DNA of 64,000 nucleotides from Roseateles sp. (GCA_016790285.1 JAEUPJ010000058.1:62001-126000), one strand, 5' to 3'; shown: positions 1 through 9,503, numbered from the stretch's first letter. Notes: a model not told the origin generated them from the sequence alone. Program-made: numbers and translations.

Positions 1-144
1 GATGACCGCGGCCCGCAGGCAAAAGCGTGAGCGCTGCGTGAAGACCCCGAAGGCCATGCCGATCACAGCCGCACCAAGGGCGAGCGTGCGGGGTTCACCG
101 AGCCGGTCGATCAGGGATTCGAGAGACATGGGCGATGCGGCCAT
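1..144 (-). CDS. YeeE/YedE-family transporter, N-terminus only
   Basis: This is the first 48 codons of a gene that runs off the left edge of the window. Translated on the - strand it gives a hydrophobic first helix followed by the pattern GVFTQRSRFCLRAAVI. That RSRFC motif is typical of the first repeat of YeeE/YedE (TsuA-like) sulfur-compound transporters, which carry thiosulfate or related species across the inner membrane. It is the last visible gene downstream of the sox operon and is probably co-transcribed with it. Two in-frame ATGs are possible, at 144 and 129; neither has a convincing ribosome site, and an in-frame stop lies just upstream of the first. The family call rests on a short stretch. 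Confidence 0.62.
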   Translation of the reverse strand, partial: MAASPMSLESLIDRLGEPRTLALGAAVIGMAFGVFTQRSRFCLRAAVI

Positions 145-188
145 GGCCGCAGTCTGCGGCGAGGGGCGTCAGGGCGTGTTGAGCCCGC

Positions 189-602
189 TCAAGGCTTGAT
201 GTAGGCGTAGCCGGACTTCTGCAGCTTGACGATGCGCACCACACCGGAGGGCGTGTAGTCGGCATCCAGCACGAACTGGTCCTTGCTCAGGCCGCGGTTC
301 TTCAGCGTGATCTCGCACACTTCGAACCGCACGCCGCGCGCCTTCAGCGCCGACACCAGCGGCGCGAACTCCGTGCCGTTGGCCGCCTTGGCGCCTTCCA
401 TCAGCATGTCCACGCCCTCGGCATGGGTCACCACGGTGATCTGTGCCGAGGGGTCGGTGTCGAGATGGTTGCGCATGTTGCGCAGGCCCTTGAGGCCTTG
501 CGCGGCCGCGTTGTCGAAGTGATAGACGACGAGGTCGCCCGCCCAGGCCAGCGGGGCCGCCAGGAACATCGTGAACAGGACGAGCAGGAAGCGCTTGTGC
601 AT
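189..602 (-). CDS. Periplasmic DsrE/DsrF-like protein
   Basis: A 137-aa protein with a clear signal peptide (hydrophobic residues 5-20, ending AWAG). The rest looks like a DsrE/DsrF-like alpha/beta domain (LVVYHFDNAAAQ, then an ITVVTHAEGVDML strand-helix). One cysteine is present near residue 96 (FEVCEITL). Proteins of this sort are common at the tail of sox operons and are thought to bind or pass sulfane sulfur, although the periplasmic versions are poorly characterised. The start at 602 is preceded by GAGGAGACCTCC, a good ribosome site. It lies between the GlcG-like gene and the YeeE/YedE gene on the same strand, so it is probably part of the sox transcript. Confidence 0.75.
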   Translation of the reverse strand: MHKRFLLVLFTMFLAAPLAWAGDLVVYHFDNAAAQGLKGLRNMRNHLDTDPSAQITVVTHAEGVDMLMEGAKAANGTEFAPLVSALKARGVRFEVCEITLKNRGLSKDQFVLDADYTPSGVVRIVKLQKSGYAYIKP

Positions 603-625
603 GGAGGTCTCCTCGCGGGTGGCGA

Positions 626-1135
626 TCAGCCGTTCAACTCGATCAACTCGGTCACGGCCTTGATGCCGGCCAGGGCGCAGGCGTCGTCGGCCTCGCCGCC
701 CGGCGCGCCCGAGACGCCGATGGCGCCGACGACAGCGCCCGCCGCCTCGATGACCTGGCCGCCGCCGATGGCCATCACCTGGGCCGACTGGCGGATGCCG
801 CTCATGGGCTTGCCCGCTTGCGTTTCGGTCGCCAGTGCCGCAGTGGGCATGCGAAAGCTCGCGGCCGTCCAGGCCTTGCGCGGCGCGATGTCGACGGTGT
901 GCGCGCCGGCGAAGCGGTCACGCAGCAGCACCTGCACGAGACCACTGCGATCCACCACGGCGACGGCGACCTGGTGCCCAGCCGTGCGGCAGTGCGCCAT
1001 GGCGGCACGGGCCGCGACGAGTGCGGTCTCCGGGGTCAGCTGTTGCGTGCTGAAGAGCGGCGGCGCTTCCGCCGCTTGGGCGGCACCGAAGCTACCCAGG
1101 ACCAGCGCAGCCAGTGGTGCAAGCAATGCACGCAT
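626..1135 (-). CDS. GlcG/HbpS-like heme-binding (DUF336) protein, exported
   Basis: A 170-codon gene that starts at 1135 behind a good ribosome site (GAGGAGATCGTG). It encodes a signal peptide (MRALLAPLAALVLGSFGAAQA) followed by a DUF336/GlcG-HbpS fold: helix TPETALVAARAAMAHCRTAG, strand VAVAVVDRSG and the late glycine-rich AIGVSGAPGGEADDACA. Members often bind heme or small molecules. A homologue lies inside or beside many sox operons, where its role is not established. The open frame continues upstream to 1264, but that extension overlaps soxB and has no ribosome site, so I use the internal ATG. Confidence 0.8.
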   Translation of the reverse strand: MRALLAPLAALVLGSFGAAQAAEAPPLFSTQQLTPETALVAARAAMAHCRTAGHQVAVAVVDRSGLVQVLLRDRFAGAHTVDIAPRKAWTAASFRMPTAALATETQAGKPMSGIRQSAQVMAIGGGQVIEAAGAVVGAIGVSGAPGGEADDACALAGIKAVTELIELNG

Positions 1136-1149
1136 CACGATCTCCTCGT

Positions 1150-2889
1150 TCAGGAAGGCATCAGCCCGGGGTTGCCCTGCATGGCGACCAGCTTGGGGGT
1201 GTTGATCGTGCGCGGCTTCACGCGGCCGCCCTGGCTGCGCAGCCAGGTCTCCACGTGTTCCCACACGGGCTTCACGCCCGGCGCGTTCTTGGCATCTTCC
1301 GCGACCGGGGCCCAGCCGGCCACCTTGTAGCGTTTGTCGGCCTCGAGGGGCTTGCCATGCAGCCGCATGTCGGCAATGCGCCGGCCCATGGCCTCGGTCG
1401 GCTGCATCGTGTAGGTCAGCCCCCCGACGCGCACCATGTCGCCACCCTGCTGGTAATAGGGGTCCGGGTTGAACAGGTTGTCGGCGACATCCTCGAGGAT
1501 GGTCTTGATCGTCGAGCCCGTCATCTCGGTGAGGGTGGCGTAGGGGTAGGTGATGGCGAGCTGGTCCATCAGCAGCTCGCGCGTGATCGTGTCGCCGGGC
1601 AGCAGGCTGGTGCCCCAGCGGAAGCCTGGCGAGAAGGCGATGTCCGCGCCCTGGACGTCCATCAGCGCATCGCAGATGAGTTGGTCCCAGCTGCCATTGA
1701 AGTTGCCGCGGCGGTAGAGCAGGCCATCGGTGACGGCGAGCTTCTCGTTCAGGCGTTTCTCGAACGGCGTGCGGATTTTGGTGATCAGCGCCTGCATGTC
1801 AGCATCTGGGCGCAGCTGGTTCGCGAAGACGGGCAGCAGGCGGTAGCGGAAGTCCACCAGCTTGCCGCCCTTGACGTCGAAGTCCATCACGCCGAGGAAC
1901 TTGCCGTTGCTGCCGGCGTTCGTGACGAGCGTCGTGCCACCGGCGTTCTTGATTGGGACGGCCACCGGCACTCCGTCGTGCGTGTGGCCACCGAAGATGG
2001 CGTCGATACCCCGCACGCGCGAGGCCATCTTGAGGTCGACGTCCATGCCGTTGTGCGACACGACGCAGACGAGCTGGGCACCTGCGGCTCGCGCTTCGTC
2101 CACGACCTTCTGCATGTTCGCGTCCTGGATGCCGAACTCCCAGTCCGCCACCATGTAGCGCGGGTTGGCAATCGGCGTGTAGGGGAAGGCCTGGCCGATG
2201 ATGGCCACTGGCACGCCGTTGATCGTGCGCAGCGTGTAGGGCCTGAACACCGGGTCGCCGAAGTCGGCCGTCTTCACGTTCTGGGCGACGAACTCCACCT
2301 GGCCAGCGAAGTCCTTGTCGACGATCTCCTTCACCCGCTCCATGCCGTAGGTGAACTCCCAGTGCCCGGTCATCACGTCCACGCCGAGCAGTTTGCAGGC
2401 GTCGACCATGTCCTGCGCGTTCGTCCAGAGCGACGTGGCGGACCCTTGCCAGGTGTCGCCGCCGTCCAGCAGCAGCGCGCCGGGGCGGCTGGCCTTCAGG
2501 CGCTTCACGAGCGTGGCCAGGTGCGCGAAGCCCCCCACCTTGCCGTAGCGGCGCGCGGCCGCGTCGAAGTTGAGGGCCGTGAACGCATGCGCGGACGGCG
2601 TACCGGGCCGCATGCCTGCCGCCTTCAGCAACCGCTCGCCCACGAGGTGGGGCAACTCCCCCTGCATGCTGCCGATGCCCAGATTGACGCTGGGCTCGCG
2701 GAAGTAGATGGGCTGGAGCTGCGCATGGCAGTCCGTCATGTGCAGCAGCGAGACGTTGCCGAAGGGCGGCAGGTCGTAGAGCTGGGCTTCTGCCTTCTCG
2801 GGGGCCGCTTCGGCCACTTGGGCGAGCGGCAGGCCGGCTGCAGCCGCACAACCGAGCACCTGCAGGAAATCGCGCTTGGACAGGGACAT
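1150..2889 (-). CDS. soxB: Thiosulfohydrolase SoxB
   Basis: A 579-aa protein of the SoxB branch of the 5'-nucleotidase/metallophosphoesterase family. SoxB uses a dinuclear Mn site to hydrolyse sulfate off the SoxY-bound cysteine S-thiosulfonate. Visible motifs are the N-terminal metal motif HMTDCHAQLQP, GGDTWQGS, TGHWEFTYG, VSHNGMDVDL and FGGHTHDG, followed by the C-terminal substrate-binding domain. The length is normal. Export is probably through Tat (SKRDFLQVLGCAAAAGLPLAQ), but the usual RR pair reads KR. Only 7 bases separate it from the soxX stop. Confidence 0.96.
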   Translation of the reverse strand: MSLSKRDFLQVLGCAAAAGLPLAQVAEAAPEKAEAQLYDLPPFGNVSLLHMTDCHAQLQPIYFREPSVNLGIGSMQGELPHLVGERLLKAAGMRPGTPSAHAFTALNFDAAARRYGKVGGFAHLATLVKRLKASRPGALLLDGGDTWQGSATSLWTNAQDMVDACKLLGVDVMTGHWEFTYGMERVKEIVDKDFAGQVEFVAQNVKTADFGDPVFRPYTLRTINGVPVAIIGQAFPYTPIANPRYMVADWEFGIQDANMQKVVDEARAAGAQLVCVVSHNGMDVDLKMASRVRGIDAIFGGHTHDGVPVAVPIKNAGGTTLVTNAGSNGKFLGVMDFDVKGGKLVDFRYRLLPVFANQLRPDADMQALITKIRTPFEKRLNEKLAVTDGLLYRRGNFNGSWDQLICDALMDVQGADIAFSPGFRWGTSLLPGDTITRELLMDQLAITYPYATLTEMTGSTIKTILEDVADNLFNPDPYYQQGGDMVRVGGLTYTMQPTEAMGRRIADMRLHGKPLEADKRYKVAGWAPVAEDAKNAPGVKPVWEHVETWLRSQGGRVKPRTINTPKLVAMQGNPGLMPS

Positions 2890-2896
2890 GGCGCGC

Positions 2897-3529
2897 CTAC
2901 TGGTTGACCGGAGACTTCGGATCCAGCAGCAACGCCATCACGTCGCGGATCTGCTGCTCGTTGAGCAGCTCGGCATGGCCGAAGCGCGGCATGTTGGAGC
3001 AGGCCGAGTAGGCCTTGCTGTTGTAGAGCTTGCCCCAGGTGTACTTGACGATGGCGGCGGCGGCCGGGTCCGCGGGGTCGGTGACGCCGCGCAGCTTGCC
3101 GTAGTTCCAGAGGCTCGGACCGATCGTGCCGAAGGAGATTTCCTTCTTGTCGATCTGGTGGCAGTTGTAGCACATGGCCCCGTTCTTGGCGGGGGCGGCG
3201 CTGGCGTCCGTCCAGGTCATGCCGCGGCCGTTCTGGGCGAGTTTTTCGCCTTCCTTCCAGTCGCCGATGTACTGACCATCCGCGGGCCACTTGATGGTGG
3301 CCATCTGGGCGGCTTCGATCTTCTTCGTGACGGCTGCAGACGGCGGCTTGGCCTGCGAGCAAGCTTTCTGTGCGTCGTCCTGGTTCAGCCGGTCGAGCTT
3401 GGCAATGCCCTGCTCGCGGAACGAGGCGCGCATCATGGCGTCGGCCTGCTGGTCGAGTTGTTTGGCCGTCTGGGCCTGTGCACCCGTGACAACCAGCAGG
3501 GTGAGGGCGGTGAGGTGTTGAATCTTCAT
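2897..3529 (-). CDS. soxX: Sulfur oxidation c-type cytochrome SoxX
   Basis: A 210-aa periplasmic cytochrome, the electron-accepting partner of SoxA in the SoxAX complex that couples thiosulfate to SoxY. It has a Sec signal peptide (LTALTLLVVTGAQA) and one heme site, CYNCH, at about residues 120-124. The likely methionine ligand lies in SNMPRFGH in the C-terminal third. An N-terminal extension of about 90 residues precedes the cytochrome domain, as in larger SoxX proteins. The start at 3529 follows GGAGATTGGCC. It lies 11 bases downstream of soxA. Confidence 0.94.
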   Translation of the reverse strand: MKIQHLTALTLLVVTGAQAQTAKQLDQQADAMMRASFREQGIAKLDRLNQDDAQKACSQAKPPSAAVTKKIEAAQMATIKWPADGQYIGDWKEGEKLAQNGRGMTWTDASAAPAKNGAMCYNCHQIDKKEISFGTIGPSLWNYGKLRGVTDPADPAAAAIVKYTWGKLYNSKAYSACSNMPRFGHAELLNEQQIRDVMALLLDPKSPVNQ

Positions 3530-3540
3530 GGCCAATCTCC

Positions 3541-4362
3541 TCAGCGCTTGATGGCGGGTGCGATCGACTCGGCGCCCTTGGCGTTGACGCCCATGTAGAC
3601 CCCGAGCGCGATGGTGGCGTCGGAGGCGAAGCCGGGGTAAGGGAAGCGCTGCTGGCGGAAGCAGTCGTTGAGCCGGCGCTGCATGCTCCACATCTCGCCA
3701 CTGGAGACGCGGTAGGCGGGCCAGGCCGCGAAGCCGACGCCGTCGCCCGGGTTCTTGGTGAGGTCGGGCAGGTCCTGCAGGCGGATGCGCTTGCCGGCTT
3801 CGCCGTGACAGCTGGCGCAGGAGAAGTCCATGGGCCCGCCGCGGAAGAAGAACGCGCGCTTGCCGAGTTCGTAGGCGCGCTTCTCTTCAGGGTGCTTCTG
3901 CGGCAAAGCCATCTTCATGCCGCGCGACATGGACGAAATCCACGCTGCCAGAGCTGTCACGGACTTCTGCTCATCCTTGTCGAAGGGCGTGGCGGCGATC
4001 TCGGCGGCATCGAAGCCCTGCAGGGTCTGCATGCACGTCAGCAGGCGCGACTCCAGGTCCTGCACCTTCTTCGTGTCCGGGAAGTAGCGCGGCAACTGGG
4101 CCCACGCGCCCTTGACGACGCCGGGGCCGAGCCCGAGGTCGCACGCTTCGAGCGTGGCGTTCTTCGGCCCGCGGGGCGCCTTCCAGAGGTCTTCCCCCTT
4201 GGCTTCGAAGAGCTCGGCGGGGTTGCCGTCCTCGAGCATCTTGCGGTATTCGGCGATGCCGTCAGCGGCCGATTTCGGCTGCGGCGGGGTCTGAGCCACC
4301 AGGGGTAGGGTGGCAGTGGCACTGGCCGCGATGGCGGCGAACGCAATCAGTCGTGAGCGCAT
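3541..4362 (-). CDS. soxA: L-cysteine S-thiosulfotransferase subunit SoxA, monoheme type
   Basis: A 273-aa SoxA with a signal peptide. With SoxX it forms the thiosulfate-conjugating SoxAX cytochrome. The catalytic heme motif CASCH is at about 182-186, and the active-site cysteine ligand lies in RRLNDCFRQQR (about C234), matching RxxxCxxQxR. The N-terminal second heme site of diheme SoxA is absent; two cysteines (about 74 and 110) remain in its place, probably as a disulfide. This is a known SoxA subtype and not decay. The start at 4362 follows GGAGGGCCC. Confidence 0.95.
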   Translation of the reverse strand: MRSRLIAFAAIAASATATLPLVAQTPPQPKSAADGIAEYRKMLEDGNPAELFEAKGEDLWKAPRGPKNATLEACDLGLGPGVVKGAWAQLPRYFPDTKKVQDLESRLLTCMQTLQGFDAAEIAATPFDKDEQKSVTALAAWISSMSRGMKMALPQKHPEEKRAYELGKRAFFFRGGPMDFSCASCHGEAGKRIRLQDLPDLTKNPGDGVGFAAWPAYRVSSGEMWSMQRRLNDCFRQQRFPYPGFASDATIALGVYMGVNAKGAESIAPAIKR

Positions 4363-4400
4363 GGGCCCTCCTGCAGTGGCGAACGGACGGGGCAGGTCGG

Positions 4401-4712
4401 TCAGGAGACCGTCGCTTCGTCGGTGCGGGTCTCGCCGCGGTTGTCGCGCCAGGTGACGGCGATCTTGTCGCCGGCCTTGGCGCCCTTCACGATGAACTGC
4501 AGGAAGGGGTTCTTGGAGACGGACGGCCCCCACTCGGCGGTGAGCACGGGTTTGCCGTTCAATTGGGCGGTCACTTCCTGGATGAACCAGGCGGGGATGG
4601 TCTTGCCGGCAGGATCCTTGCGGAGGCCGGTTTCCATCTCGTGGCTCATCAGCACACGGACGGTCGTCTTGTCGCCGGCCGCCTGGGCTCGGATGCGCAT
4701 GGGATCAGGCAT
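4401..4712 (-). CDS. soxZ: Thiosulfate carrier subunit SoxZ
   Basis: A 103-aa protein without signal peptide that dimerises with SoxY and is exported with it. The immunoglobulin-like SoxZ fold is recognisable from VRVLMSHEMETGLRKD, the strand FIQEVTAQLNGKPVL, then NPFLQFIVKGAKAGDKIAVTW. The length and the lack of cysteine fit SoxZ. It sits between soxY and soxA, the usual order. The start at 4712 has a GGAGA-type site a few bases upstream. Confidence 0.95.
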   Translation of the reverse strand: MPDPMRIRAQAAGDKTTVRVLMSHEMETGLRKDPAGKTIPAWFIQEVTAQLNGKPVLTAEWGPSVSKNPFLQFIVKGAKAGDKIAVTWRDNRGETRTDEATVS

Positions 4713-4761
4713 GTTTTGTCTCCTGGTGTCGTTGTGCGAGGGATCGGGTGGGGCAGGGCGA

Positions 4762-5229
4762 TCAGCCGCCGCAGCCGCCCAGGGTGACTTTCACTTCCTT
4801 CTGCGCGTAGAGCACGCGGCCGTCTGCCATCAGCGCCACGGCGAGAACGTTGGAGGACTGGCCCATCTTGACCCGCGTGGTGAAGCTGGCCTCGACGAAC
4901 TCGTTCACGTCGAAGGCTGCGGACAGCACGCTCGGGTTCTTCTCGACCAACAGCAGCAGGCGCTTGGCGCCGGGCAGCGAGGTAGAGGCGCCCACCGGCA
5001 CGACGGCACCGTTCTCGGCGATGTCGGGCGCGGTGACGGTCACGTCTTTGCTCTCGACCGGAGCGCCAGCGCCGAGGGCCTTCATCAGGTCGGCGATGGT
5101 CTTGGCCTCGAAGGCGGCGGTGGGGTAGGCGGCCAGCGCAGCACGGGGCAGCAAGCCCAGTCCGCCGAGCATCAAGGCCACCTGAGCGGAGCGGGCCAGC
5201 GCCATGCGGCGGTTGAGGGGGTTCGTCAT
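4762..5229 (-). CDS. soxY: Thiosulfate carrier protein SoxY
   Basis: A 155-aa protein with a Tat-like signal (NRRMALARSAQVALMLGGLG) and the defining C-terminal GGCGG arm. Its cysteine (about residue 153) carries all sulfur intermediates of the Sox cycle. The body VPVGASTSLPGAKRLLLLVEKNP through SSNVLAVALMADGRVLYA matches SoxY. The start at 5229 follows AAGGAGACACCC, a strong ribosome site. An upstream in-frame extension within the soxD-soxY spacer was rejected because it lacks a ribosome site and would mask the signal peptide. Confidence 0.96.
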   Translation of the reverse strand: MTNPLNRRMALARSAQVALMLGGLGLLPRAALAAYPTAAFEAKTIADLMKALGAGAPVESKDVTVTAPDIAENGAVVPVGASTSLPGAKRLLLLVEKNPSVLSAAFDVNEFVEASFTTRVKMGQSSNVLAVALMADGRVLYAQKEVKVTLGGCGG

Positions 5230-5296
5230 GGGTGTCTCCTTCAGGCGGTCCACGTTAGAAGTGTTGGTGTGCGAATGCATGCGGGCAATCCAGGGG

Positions 5297-6385
5297 TCAG
5301 CGGCTGGCCGCACCGGTGGCGAGCCAGGTCGCCAAGGTCTTGAGATCAGCGTCGGATAGCGCCTGTGCTGGCATGGGAATCGGGCCCCAGACGCCCTGGC
5401 CGCCCGCCTTGATCTTGCTGGCGAGATAGGCCTCGGCGTCCGCGCGGCCGGCGTACTTGGTGGCGACCTGCTTGAAGCCCGGGCCGACGAGCTTTTGCTC
5501 CATGCCGTGGCAGGCCGTGCAGGAGTGCTTCTTGAGCAGAGCCAGTGCATTGGCCGTGGCGTTCGGCGCAGCGGGCGGCGGGGCGGCAGGCGTTGCAGCG
5601 ACCGTGATCGGGCCATCACGCCGCGCGCCTGGCGGGCGGGTCGTGTCGACGCCGCGCTGAGGTCCGATCAACCGCTGCTGTTCGGCCAGGTTGCCGTTGT
5701 TGTTGCGCGCGAAGTCGGGCAGCAGCGAGGCCACCTTGGGCTCGGCATCGCAGTCCTGCATGCAGGCTGTCGCCTTGACGTCGAAGGCGCCGGGCTTGCC
5801 CATGCCCTTGCCGGGCCACATCGCATGCGCCGTTGTCATGCCGTTGCGGTTGGGCATGCGCTTTTGCACGTCGGCGATGTTGGTATCGCTCAGCGTGAAG
5901 CTGTCCGGCACGATGCCGCCGAGGTTCAGCAGGTAGGCCGTGACGGCGTAGACCTCATCGGTCTTCAGCGACTTCGGCGCGTTCCAGGGCATCGCGCGGT
6001 TGATGTAGTCCCAGAGCGTCGAGACGGTGGAGACCTTCATCAGCGTCGTGCGGCCGGGGAAGGTGGGGTCATTCAGGCGTGCGACGCGGCCGGTCTTGAT
6101 GTCCTCGGCGGTTGTGCCGCCCACCAGGGGGGAGAACACTTCATTGCTCTCACCGAAGACGCCATGGCAGGACGCGCATTTGGCCTCCCAGATGTCCTGT
6201 CCCTGGCTCACGGTGCCGGCGCCCTTGGGCAGGCCCTTGAAGTCCGGGCGGACGTCGATGTCCCAGGCCTTGAGCTCGGCGGGCGTGGCTGCGCGCCCGA
6301 TGCCTGGGTGGGGCGACTGCGCGGACGCTGCCATTCCCACGGCAGCCAGCAAGGCCGCGACCAAAGACTTACGAGAGCTGGACAT
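5297..6385 (-). CDS. soxD: Sulfane dehydrogenase diheme cytochrome SoxD
   Basis: A 362-aa periplasmic diheme cytochrome c that takes electrons from SoxC during oxidation of the SoxY-bound sulfane sulfur. A signal peptide ends near ASAQ. Heme motif 1 is CASCH (about 70-74) and heme motif 2 is CTACH (about 289-293), separated by a Pro/Ala-rich linker. Its start overlaps the soxC stop by 17 bases, implying translational coupling. With soxCD present the pathway can take thiosulfate fully to sulfate without forming sulfur globules. Confidence 0.94.
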   Translation of the reverse strand: MSSSRKSLVAALLAAVGMAASAQSPHPGIGRAATPAELKAWDIDVRPDFKGLPKGAGTVSQGQDIWEAKCASCHGVFGESNEVFSPLVGGTTAEDIKTGRVARLNDPTFPGRTTLMKVSTVSTLWDYINRAMPWNAPKSLKTDEVYAVTAYLLNLGGIVPDSFTLSDTNIADVQKRMPNRNGMTTAHAMWPGKGMGKPGAFDVKATACMQDCDAEPKVASLLPDFARNNNGNLAEQQRLIGPQRGVDTTRPPGARRDGPITVAATPAAPPPAAPNATANALALLKKHSCTACHGMEQKLVGPGFKQVATKYAGRADAEAYLASKIKAGGQGVWGPIPMPAQALSDADLKTLATWLATGAASR

Positions 6386-7730
6386 TGCGCACCTCGCCGC
6401 TCTCTTCGACCAGCCAGGACTGGATCGCGTTGTTGTGATAGATCGACCGCGTGCCACGTACCGCGCGCAGTTGGCGGGTGCTCGGCTGTACGTAGCCCGT
6501 CTCGTCCATTGCACGGCTTTGGATGATGGCTGGCTTGCCATCCCACCGCCAGTCGAGTGTGAAGCGCGTGAGGCACTTGCTCATGACGGGATCCTGCAGG
6601 CGCGCCGGGCGCCAGTTGCGGCCCCCATCGGTCGTGACGTCCACGCGCTTGACCTTGCCACGCCCCGACCAGGCCAGGCCGCTGATCTGGTAGTAGCCCT
6701 TGTCGAGCAGCACCTGGCCGCCGGACGGCGTCGTGACGACGCTCTTGCATTCCTGCGTGCTGGTGTACTGGCGATGCAGGCCACCGGGCATCAGGTCGAT
6801 GTAGTGGACGGTCTCGTCCTTGGTGCCGTAGGGCTGGTCGCCCACTTCGAGCCGGCGCAGGTACTTGACCCAGCTCACGCCCTGCACACCCGGCACGACC
6901 AGGCGCAGCGGGTAGCCCTGCTCGGGCCGCAGCATCTCGCCGTTCTGGCCGTAGGCGACGAACACCTCGCCGCTCTCCACCAGTTCCATTGGCAACGTGC
7001 GCGTCATGCTGGAGCCGTCGGCGCCCTCGGCGAGCACATAGCGGGCGCGTTTGTAGTCGACGCCGCACAGGTCGAACAGCACGCGCAGCGGCACGCCGGT
7101 GAACTCGCTGCAGCTGAGCATGCCGTGGGTGTACTGGCAGGTCGGCACCGCGACGTTGCCCCATTCCATGCCGGTGTTGGCGCCGCACTCGATGAAGTGG
7201 AAGCGGCTCACGCTCGGCAGCCGCATCAGCTCGTCCATCGTGAAGACGAGCGGCTTCTTCAGCAGGGTGTCGTCGCTGCCGTTGATCATCAGGCGGTGCT
7301 TGGACGGGTCGATGTCCCACCAGCCTTGGTGATGGCGCTCGAAATGCAGGCCGCTGGGTGTGACGATGCCGAACAGCGACTGCAAGGGCGCGAAGGAGAC
7401 CGATGCCTGGGTCGTTTGCGTCAACCCGGGGCTGGGTCGACGTTGCACGTTCGCCTCGTACTTGGACGGTTTGCCATAGCCTTCCGATGCCACCGACTGG
7501 CCCAAGCCCTGGCTGTGCTCCGGCAGGTTCAGGATGTTGGGGTCGCCAGCAGGTGCCGTCTGGGCTGTGGCAGCAACCCCGCCGCCCGCCAGCGCAGCGG
7601 CGAAGGCTTGCCGCACGAAATCGCGGCGGCCCTGCTTGGCTTCGTCGATGACTGCGCGGACGCCGTCGGCATTCAGGAAGTTCTCAGGCGCCAGGCGCAA
7701 GCGGCCAGATGGCAGGCTGGGGTTCGTCAC
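6369..7730 (-). CDS. soxC: Sulfane dehydrogenase molybdenum subunit SoxC
   Basis: A 453-aa sulfite-oxidase-family molybdoenzyme. It has a Tat signal (GRRDFVRQAFAAALAGGG) near residue 45 followed by the oxidoreductase molybdopterin domain. The likely Mo-cysteine lies in HFIECGANTGMEW, followed by PTCQYTHGMLSCSEFTG, and the C-terminal Mo-co dimerisation domain (VDVTTDGGRNW, FTLDWRWDG) is intact. I choose the GTG at 7730 because GGGGGAGATGACATC precedes it; an ATG at 7796 lacks a ribosome site. It is the first gene of the operon. Confidence 0.94.
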   Translation of the reverse strand: MTNPSLPSGRLRLAPENFLNADGVRAVIDEAKQGRRDFVRQAFAAALAGGGVAATAQTAPAGDPNILNLPEHSQGLGQSVASEGYGKPSKYEANVQRRPSPGLTQTTQASVSFAPLQSLFGIVTPSGLHFERHHQGWWDIDPSKHRLMINGSDDTLLKKPLVFTMDELMRLPSVSRFHFIECGANTGMEWGNVAVPTCQYTHGMLSCSEFTGVPLRVLFDLCGVDYKRARYVLAEGADGSSMTRTLPMELVESGEVFVAYGQNGEMLRPEQGYPLRLVVPGVQGVSWVKYLRRLEVGDQPYGTKDETVHYIDLMPGGLHRQYTSTQECKSVVTTPSGGQVLLDKGYYQISGLAWSGRGKVKRVDVTTDGGRNWRPARLQDPVMSKCLTRFTLDWRWDGKPAIIQSRAMDETGYVQPSTRQLRAVRGTRSIYHNNAIQSWLVEESGEVRNVQLS

Positions 7731-7913
7731 GATGTCATCTCCCCCGAGGCGCGGCACGTGCCGCCGGGTGCGATGCACGCGGAAGTCTGCGAGCACGGCA
7801 TAGAAAGCCTTGTCTCCTGCGGCAGGCTCTGGGCGCTCTGCCTTTGTTCATCTGGGTGGTGCGGTGCCCTGATGGCGTCGCACCGGATGCTGCGCCGCCG
7901 CAACATCAGTAGT

Positions 7914-7944
7914 TCGTTATATTAACGATTGCAGATTTAGTGAA
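7914..7944 (-). promoter_or_regulatory. Predicted soxC promoter with palindrome over the -10
   Basis: On the - strand TTCACT (7939-7944) and TATAAC (7916-7921) are spaced by 17 bases, a plausible sigma-70 promoter about 185 bases upstream of soxC. The perfect inverted repeat TCGTTA-TAT-TAACGA (7914-7928) covers the -10 element, as expected of a repressor operator. A further perfect 14-bp palindrome, GCGGCACGTGCCGC, lies at 7751-7764 between the promoter and the start codon. Binding proteins are unknown. Confidence 0.5.
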
Positions 7945-7979
7945 CCTTGGTGACAACCCTAGGCGGTGCCCGGTGGCGA

Positions 7980-9323
<1,344 letters not shown>

Positions 9324-9341
9324 GACGTCATAGAGAGGTGG

Positions 9342-9397
9342 ACTGCCATCTTCTGCCATGTTCTGCCGTGGCGGGCATGTCTGCGGCAGATGGCAGT
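9342..9397. promoter_or_regulatory. Repeat array, probable enhancer (UAS) for the sigma-54 activator
   Basis: Three 10-bp direct repeats lie end to end (CTGCCATCTT, CTGCCATGTT, CTGCCGTGGC at 9343-9372). A perfect 10-bp inverted repeat brackets the region (ACTGCCATCT at 9342-9351 and AGATGGCAGT at 9388-9397). The 10-bp period puts the copies on one DNA face. The array lies about 90-150 bp upstream of the -24/-12-like element that faces the dioxygenase gene, the usual place for an enhancer. Confidence 0.6.
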
Positions 9398-9487
9398 GGC
9401 GCCGTGTGGACGACAGTTCCGGCCAGCCGCTTCGATTTCTGTTTTGAATCAGTCGCTTAGGAAACTTCACGGCGAAGCTCGTCGGCC

Positions 9488-9503
9488 TGGCACGGCTCTT
9501 GAA
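9488..9503 (+). promoter_or_regulatory. Sigma-54-like -24/-12 promoter of pdo-sqr-tauE
   Basis: TGGCACGGCTCTTGAA matches the sigma-54 consensus TGGCACG-N4-TTGC except that the -12 GC reads GA. GG and GA are 10 bases apart. It lies about 75 bases upstream of the dioxygenase start and downstream of the repeat array. Confidence 0.6.

Noticed and set aside
2-199. A 65-codon + strand frame at the left edge
   Set aside because: Antisense to the YeeE/YedE N-terminus, with no ribosome site.
1114-2907. Long + strand frame opposite soxB
   Set aside because: Mirror of soxB codon structure; no motif, and the - strand gene is certain.
3541-4362. Possible decayed SoxA lacking a heme site
   Set aside because: The catalytic heme and cysteine ligand are intact, and monoheme SoxA is a known type.
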